Positions 15,101-18,081 of a stretch of 18,081 nucleotides of DNA are shown in pieces. Below the pieces are notes generated by a model. It made no database searches, was not told where the DNA came from, and was given only the letters and a program-made list of their open reading frames with translations. The first letter of the stretch is position 1. The number at the start of each line of letters is the position of its first letter. The stretch comes from ChocPot-Mid sp964511865 (GTDB lineage Bacteria > Bacteroidota > Ignavibacteria > Kapaibacteriales > UBA2268). The DNA lies in the NCBI GenBank assembly GCA_964511865.1, contig CAZEHW010000047.1, forward strand, positions 1 to 18,081, in the 5' to 3' direction. Made by a program: the position numbers and the translations under genes.

Positions 15101-16992
15101 GGATAAATACCCAGTTCTTCTTGTGCTTTTCCTAATAGATAATAGTAATAGAATTGTTGAGTATTATTAACTTTTTCAATTCTATCATGTATTCCAGAAA
15201 ACCATTTAATAATATTACTTGAACTAGTATAACTAGATGTATTAATTTCGCTTTTTGATATATCAATTAGAGTTTCAATTGCTAATTCATCATAATCTGA
15301 TTGGTTATTTTTAGTCAGAAGGTTAAAAGCAAATTCTGCTAAGGTATCTGGAATTTCCTTTTTTAGATCTTTGACCTGATGATCTTCAATTATCAATAAA
15401 ATAATGCTATAATAAACCCTATATGAAAGAAAGGCAAGTTCATAATTCCTTTTCTTATATGCATCAAAAGCAAGTACCTTTGGCAATTCTATAAAAAAAG
15501 ACGAACTGTCTAATTCAATTTCGGAAATTTCATTTTCTGCATTGATTATTAATGAAAATTCACTACTTTTATTTTTATATTCCTGACAACATAGAGTACA
15601 TTTATTAAGTAATGCTTCATAATACAATCTTATATATTTACCTCGAGAAATATCAGCGGCTTTTTGATAATACTCATAAGAGCTAATTTTCTGGAATTTA
15701 AGATATAGATTACCCATCGCTATTAATGTTTCTGATAATAACTCATTATCCCCAATCAGTTCAAATAGAGTTTTTGCACTGTCCATAATAGTTATTGCTT
15801 CATAAATGAAATAGGGTTTAAATCTTGTTTTCTCGAAAATCAGTTCTGCTCTCTTTTTATATAATAATCCCTTTTCTTTTTTATTATTGGTTTGCTGTAA
15901 TAAATAACTAATATTATCTATTTCTTTGTCGATATATTCTATGATTAAATTCTCTTGGTTATCACTTTGTCCAACTATATTTGATAATGAATCATTCTCA
16001 ATTATATCAGGTTTTACAACATTATTAATGTTTTGAGGAGCAATGTCAACTTTAAGGTATCCCATCTCATTATTCATGGATCTTTCAGATTCTATATGAA
16101 TGCTAAATTCATTTTTATTACAATATAAGTTATAGAGTTTATTTATCCAGCCAATTTGAGATTCATCCTTTAGGTTAAGAATTTGTATGTTTTTCTTGAA
16201 GAGTTCGCTCTCAAACTTATTAATAAAATTATTAATAAAACCAATGATTTTATCATAAACTTCAGGATTATTGTCATGCCAGGATAGGGACAAATGTATA
16301 TTATTGATTGACTTTTTTTGCCCAATTACACAAATATTAATTTCAGGTACATATTCTAGTATGCTGGTTTCAAAATATCTAGCACATTTTTTTATATTAT
16401 TATCCTCTGTATCAACATTATCAAAATGATAATCTTGCATTTTTTTTAATAAATTATCTATATTTTCCCAATTTGGGTATTTGACAAAACTCTCAATTAT
16501 CTCATAAAAATTAAATGAGAATTGCTTAGAACTTCCAATGGATAAATAATTATTATATAGGTCTCTTAGTTCTTCATGTTCTTTTGATTTTAAATGATTT
16601 AATCTATTTGATATTAAATACTGAATTTCAGGTATCTCAGAATTTAAATAATTTAATATTTCATGGGAATTATTTTTTTTTGCTGTTTTTTTAACTACAT
16701 CGAACGCAGCCGATAGTTCCATTTTGGCAACTAATATGATTGCTTTATTTTTTGAACTTGTTAAATATTTTTCAATCTCCGCAATTATAAGTTTTAAATC
16801 ATTTAAATCTTTATTTTGAGCAATTTTTAAAAGGTCTGATTTTATAATTGAAAACGAGTTATATTCTATACTTAACATCATTTTTTCCATTTCTTGAGTA
16901 ATATCTTCATTATTTTGGGTAAACAATGAAGTACAAAAAATAAAAAACAAAGAAGAAATTATTATAATTGATATAAAACAATTCTTAATCAT
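12130..16992 (-). CDS. Secreted TPR-CHAT caspase-like protease
   Basis: The product has 1620 residues. The N-terminus (KNCFISIIIISSLFFIFCTS, cleavage probably near LFTQ) is a signal peptide, so the protein should leave the cytoplasm. Residues about 30-370 are an unrecognised region. Tetratricopeptide-like helices fill about 380-1050, for example GNYIEALKMYSEAFEESKKE then LGNYSSAIYHLELAISLFN. The C-terminal CHAT domain spans about 1180-1620, with catalytic His1449 in LSTHGYF, Cys1531 in ILSACNTGLGD, then GVYGLQRAFLVAGAKSIIMS and the closing RDWGGFIIIGE. CHAT proteases are caspase relatives activated through partner or peptide sensing by their repeats. The ATG at 16992 has GGGG eleven bases upstream, a rather long gap. 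It lies on the same strand as the RM operon, 169 bases away, but the signal peptide argues for a separate role. Confidence 0.92.
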   Translation of the reverse strand: MIKNCFISIIIISSLFFIFCTSLFTQNNEDITQEMEKMMLSIEYNSFSIIKSDLLKIAQNKDLNDLKLIIAEIEKYLTSSKNKAIILVAKMELSAAFDVVKKTAKKNNSHEILNYLNSEIPEIQYLISNRLNHLKSKEHEELRDLYNNYLSIGSSKQFSFNFYEIIESFVKYPNWENIDNLLKKMQDYHFDNVDTEDNNIKKCARYFETSILEYVPEINICVIGQKKSINNIHLSLSWHDNNPEVYDKIIGFINNFINKFESELFKKNIQILNLKDESQIGWINKLYNLYCNKNEFSIHIESERSMNNEMGYLKVDIAPQNINNVVKPDIIENDSLSNIVGQSDNQENLIIEYIDKEIDNISYLLQQTNNKKEKGLLYKKRAELIFEKTRFKPYFIYEAITIMDSAKTLFELIGDNELLSETLIAMGNLYLKFQKISSYEYYQKAADISRGKYIRLYYEALLNKCTLCCQEYKNKSSEFSLIINAENEISEIELDSSSFFIELPKVLAFDAYKKRNYELAFLSYRVYYSIILLIIEDHQVKDLKKEIPDTLAEFAFNLLTKNNQSDYDELAIETLIDISKSEINTSSYTSSSNIIKWFSGIHDRIEKVNNTQQFYYYYLLGKAQEELGIYPEEAINNLQMAYKLGLENKIDQDMTESILTTIINILTEIGEFQKANTIVDDMIAGQSGEISSLYMIKGNIEDTQGNYIEALKMYSEAFEESKKENDEKLMAHIEYNLSFVYKNLGNYSSAIYHLELAISLFNNRLEELIGFKDHPMYPIKNFQLLLTYDSLYQGFKDVHSLILELEKNGVFTSKYLKVDSSNTNWIKISDDTNRIDYTIIKDTNEIRIYEDNYFAHYQEKDLSFFEAYIDNYSDQLNIMYIVNIIINSYNEIAKIKYLENDIEEAVENYLKSAKWFHRVNQLHINYQGNRKIFGDPGATLGLCEIAIIKDNIEDAEYYLKTYYDILQKLDPHSNSPSGKIDILLLEGMLLYKKRNYEETEKKFKEVINIASTYLIENKILLSDCYNVLAEFYFNVDKFNKAEENFYYSFITLIHFLKTIYSSLLSENEKIQFHNRINKNLEIYYSLLINENLNLISKMYDNRIISKGVILSYSNKIKKSIIDSGDSLKIHNYYKLKYYRDYLLKVSSFSKQELDYRGINVKDVEDIVKKLELLLSSSIIDTLILSWQDIQKELKPEEAAIEIIRFRYYEKRWTDTVYYAILIITKDCKYPELVLFKDGDEMESSYLKHYRKFLKIEKTSYGEIRDPIGFDRESYDRYWKPIKDALPKEIKKVYISLDGVYNNINLNTLLNPESDKYVIEEDIDIRIVSSTRDIIDRSNELISNKTAALFGDPVFYYKQELASVDKSKDKDLFSSNNGENNSIFKLNKKDFECSLGMQIQQLPKTKEEIDYAETFLKNYGYKVYKYEGTFANEDSVKKLSSPGILHLSTHGYFCGDIQSKTDMMALGFDKERFMENPLLRSGLILSGGGTAIQNAENNVLNSTIQEEDGILTAYEVMNLDLDSTDLVILSACNTGLGDIVNGEGVYGLQRAFLVAGAKSIIMSLWEVLDEPTSILQQKFYKNWLSKKIDKQSALKQAQLELMRETKYIYPRDWGGFIIIGE

Positions 16993-17339
16993 ATTTACAT
17001 ATTCCCCAAATTTTATTCAATAACTCTTAATAGAGACTGTACTTCGTTCAAATTTTTTAAACAATTCTTTCCGCAAAAGACAAATTGAAAATATAATTTA
17101 TATAAATAAATTTAATTCCACAACAAATTTAAATTTTCATTAATTATCAGTTCAAATTCATTTTCTAAATAATTTTACTGCGAATTTCTATCTATCGGTA
17201 ACTGCTATAATTTTCATCAATATGTATTTCATAATTCAAAGGACAAGAATTATTTTGAAACATTTTTCTTTTTACTTGGATATAGGTATTAAGCGAGATA
17301 CAATAATTTATTTTTTTTACAAATATGGGAGGTGTGATT
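16993..17339. other. Divergent intergenic region
   Basis: These 347 AT-rich bases lie between two genes pointing away from each other, so promoters for both should lie here. I see no convincing promoter match, hairpin, RNA gene or open frame of note. The only clear signal is GGGAGG at 17327-17332, the ribosome-binding site of the plus-strand gene. Confidence 0.6.
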
Positions 17340-18081
17340 ATGAAACGCAACATTACAAACAGAGTAGCAATGATAAGCTTCTTCTTTTTATTATTTGCTA
17401 ATGTAACTTTTTCTCAGGTACAGAGATTAGGTATTTTACAGGGAACTTACAAGGCTGAACCGCAGTCCAAAGTATTAATTAATACTTATTGTGTTGATAA
17501 GGAAAGAGATATTCCTAACAATCGTTCATTTTACAAATTTGTTCTTAGCGATAAGGACAATGTAAACATTAGTTCTAATGGCAAGTTGATGACTTTGCAG
17601 GAGGCTATCGACAAAGACCTGATTGAAATAAGAGGTATCAACATGATTGATATGCTAAAGAACCCGTCACTTATCAACTCTCTAAATGCGGAAGACAAGT
17701 TCTATTATAATTTAATTAACGATATGTTGTATTCAGACAGCTTTACTTATGAAAAATTTATATCATTAGTGAAAAATCCTATTTTTTTCAGAGAAATTCC
17801 GGCTGAATTCAGGCAAATGTTTAAACAGCAAATTGAAGTTTACGAGAATCTAAGTTGGGCTGAAAAAGAGGCTCTTGAGGTGCAAGTCAAACCGATTTTA
17901 GATTTTTCTGTTGGGTACTTTAGGGAAATCATTTCAAAAATGGGTGATTATTCAAGTGTTTATTTTGTCAATAAAACGAATAGTGTAATTGAAGTGAATT
18001 TTTCAAAACCTGCAATTTTGGGGACACAGATAGAATCAATTTTTGATATAGCGAAAATTTATGATTTCATGAAAAATAATC
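17340..18081 (+). CDS. Secreted protein of unknown function (3' end outside window)
   Basis: Reading from the ATG at 17340 the frame stays open to the window edge, giving 247 complete codons. GGGAGG (17327-17332) lies seven bases upstream, a strong ribosome-binding site. Residues 1-25 (MKRNITNRVAMISFFFLLFA then NVTFSQ) are a signal peptide, with cleavage probably after TFS or just before it. The mature part is soluble, with mixed beta segments (VLINTYCVDKERDIPNNRSF) and helices (EKFISLVKNPIFFREIPAEF). I recognise no family. The gene diverges from the TPR-CHAT gene and both products are exported, which makes a shared envelope function possible. Base use looks similar to its neighbours, slightly less AT-rich than the cargo genes. 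Confidence 0.85.
   Translation, partial: MKRNITNRVAMISFFFLLFANVTFSQVQRLGILQGTYKAEPQSKVLINTYCVDKERDIPNNRSFYKFVLSDKDNVNISSNGKLMTLQEAIDKDLIEIRGINMIDMLKNPSLINSLNAEDKFYYNLINDMLYSDSFTYEKFISLVKNPIFFREIPAEFRQMFKQQIEVYENLSWAEKEALEVQVKPILDFSVGYFREIISKMGDYSSVYFVNKTNSVIEVNFSKPAILGTQIESIFDIAKIYDFMKNN

Noticed and set aside
12130..16992. TPR-CHAT protein as a CRISPR type III-E (Craspase) component
   Set aside because: No gRAMP/Cas7-11 gene or CRISPR array is present, and this protein has a signal peptide.

Overview
The window is AT-rich (about two thirds A+T by eye). It suggests a member of the Bacteroidota/Chlorobiota/Ignavibacteriota group. The reasons are the hsdR-first type I restriction locus with an EcoEI-like HsdR, a TIGR04255 protein, a secreted TPR-CHAT protease, dispersed repeats decoding as 'N-[SA]-E-L', and a possible TTTG / TAnnTTTG promoter. 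The phylum call is inference only.

Layout. Positions 3-278 hold the end of an unrecognised plus-strand gene. Positions 323-1206 hold two small minus-strand DNA-binding candidates: a Cro/YdaS-like HTH protein with a basic coiled-coil tail, and an excisionase-like HTH_17 protein. Short iterated motifs lie in their intergenic spaces, so this may be the edge of an integrated element. Positions 1480-11960 form one long minus-strand type I restriction-modification locus. Read 5'->3' along the transcript it is: hsdR, an AlbA/Schlafen-type ATPase-like gene, a three-gene TIGR04255 cassette, a nucleotide-cyclase-fold-like gene, hsdS, a C39-like cysteine peptidase gene, hsdM, then an intrinsic terminator at 1421-1463. 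Positions 12130-16992 hold a secreted TPR-CHAT caspase-like protease on the same strand. Positions 17340-18081 hold the start of a divergent secreted protein that runs off the window.

The main observation is how the cargo between hsdR and hsdS is packaged. Two extra 36-base copies of the hsdR 3' end (coding ILEE(I/M)N(E/V)ELVA-stop) lie at 5622-5657 and 7557-7592. A 20-codon truncated copy of the hsdS 5' end (MPNIPPSWSIAKLG...) lies at 5731-5793. They delimit cargo blocks in a repeating 'hsdR tail - cargo - hsdS head' pattern. The hsdR-hsdS junction therefore looks like a slot in which accessory blocks have been stacked by recombination, with repeat-rich DNA (gaattatgaatt-like) at the joints. 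The same repeat family has also entered the reading frames of hsdS and hsdR.

The likely working model is a restriction system with a stack of accessory, probably defence-related, genes translated in coupled fashion (gaps of 1-5 nt, ATGA overlaps, and a reused hsdR-tail GGTGG as ribosome-binding site). The functions of the TIGR04255 cassette, the cyclase-like protein and the C39-like peptidase in this setting are not known and are not claimed here.
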